Assembly (NCBI GenBank): GCA_031270755.1
Contig: JAISWV010000115.1
Location: forward strand, 1-5,208
Origin: Synergistaceae bacterium
GTDB lineage: Bacteria > Synergistota > Synergistia > Synergistales > Aminobacteriaceae
Direction of reading: 5' to 3'
Length of the DNA stretch: 5,208 bases
Shown here piece after piece: positions 5,091 through 5,208 of this stretch; the first letter of the stretch is position 1; the number at the start of each line of letters is the position of its first letter. A program made the position numbers and the translations under genes. The notes beneath the pieces are model-generated. The model saw only the letters and a program-made list of their open reading frames with translations, ran no database searches and had not been told where the DNA came from.

Positions 5091-5208
5091 TCAGGCTGTG
5101 GCCTTTTTGCCGATGGCGGTCTTCACGGCCTCCGTCAGCAGAGGCACGATCTTCAGCGCGTCCCCCACCACTCCGTAGTCCGCTACCTCGAAGATGGGCG
5201 CTCCCGGG
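5091..5208 (-). CDS. etfA: Electron transfer flavoprotein subunit alpha, C-terminal end (partial)
   Basis: Only the last 38 codons are inside the window, ending with TGA at 5091-5093. They read [16 protein letters not shown] followed by [17 protein letters not shown] and a short basic tail. The ADYG(I/V)VGD..K/E.VP.L motif is the conserved C-terminus of EtfA/FixB, next to its FAD-binding domain. With EtfB it forms a soluble flavoprotein that passes electrons between acyl-CoA or other dehydrogenases and membrane acceptors; in anaerobes some versions bifurcate electrons. Which type this is cannot be told from the fragment. etfB is expected just upstream, outside the window. A long hairpin follows 24 bp after the stop codon. 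Confidence 0.9.
   Translation of the reverse strand, partial: PGAPIFEVADYGVVGDALKIVPLLTEAVKTAIGKKATA

Overview
The window looks like bacterial chromosome from a mid-GC anaerobe. The Shine-Dalgarno sequences are strong (GGGAGG, AAGGAGGG, AAGGAAG) and the spacers between genes are long, AT-rich and full of repeats. The gene mix would suit Synergistota or a related Gram-negative anaerobe: an AAA-ATPase-like protein of the type often linked to a PD-(D/E)XK domain, an M24 peptidase, an NCS2-like permease, an acylating aldehyde dehydrogenase remnant and etfA. No marker gene is present, so this placement is a guess.

Layout from left to right. (1) Positions 1-746, minus strand: the N-terminal half of an AAA-ATPase-like protein, cut by the window edge. 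(2) Positions 747-901: a divergent promoter region. (3) Positions 902-2014, plus strand: a complete M24B (Xaa-Pro type) metallopeptidase. (4) Positions 2015-2678: 664 bp without an intact gene. This stretch holds ACATTATAGGACAT repeats, a palindrome, a 50-nt hairpin, a possible coding relic, a GACTTCTT octamer array and a long hairpin behind the permease. (5) Positions 2679-4091, minus strand: a complete 470-aa polytopic membrane protein resembling NCS2/SLC23 permeases. (6) Positions 4092-5090: about 1 kb of apparently decayed sequence. It contains a palindrome upstream of the permease, the C-terminal end of an acylating aldehyde dehydrogenase that has lost its catalytic part, and a short frame with intact expression signals whose hydrophobic segments lie in three different frames. 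A consensus promoter and a second hairpin/octamer module follow. (7) Positions 5091-5208, minus strand: the last 38 codons of etfA (electron transfer flavoprotein alpha).

The intact genes do not form an obvious pathway. The permease, the aldehyde dehydrogenase remnant and etfA all read leftward and may once have been a catabolic neighbourhood, but each is separated by several hundred bases with its own signals. I saw no defence system, CRISPR array, tRNA or rRNA. The most unusual content is the intergenic architecture. Two similar 3' modules (stop codon, 40-47 nt G/C-rich hairpin, about 70 bp, GACTTCTT repeats) follow the permease and etfA. An 11-mer, TGTCCTATAAT, occurs at the peptidase promoter and twice more behind the same gene.
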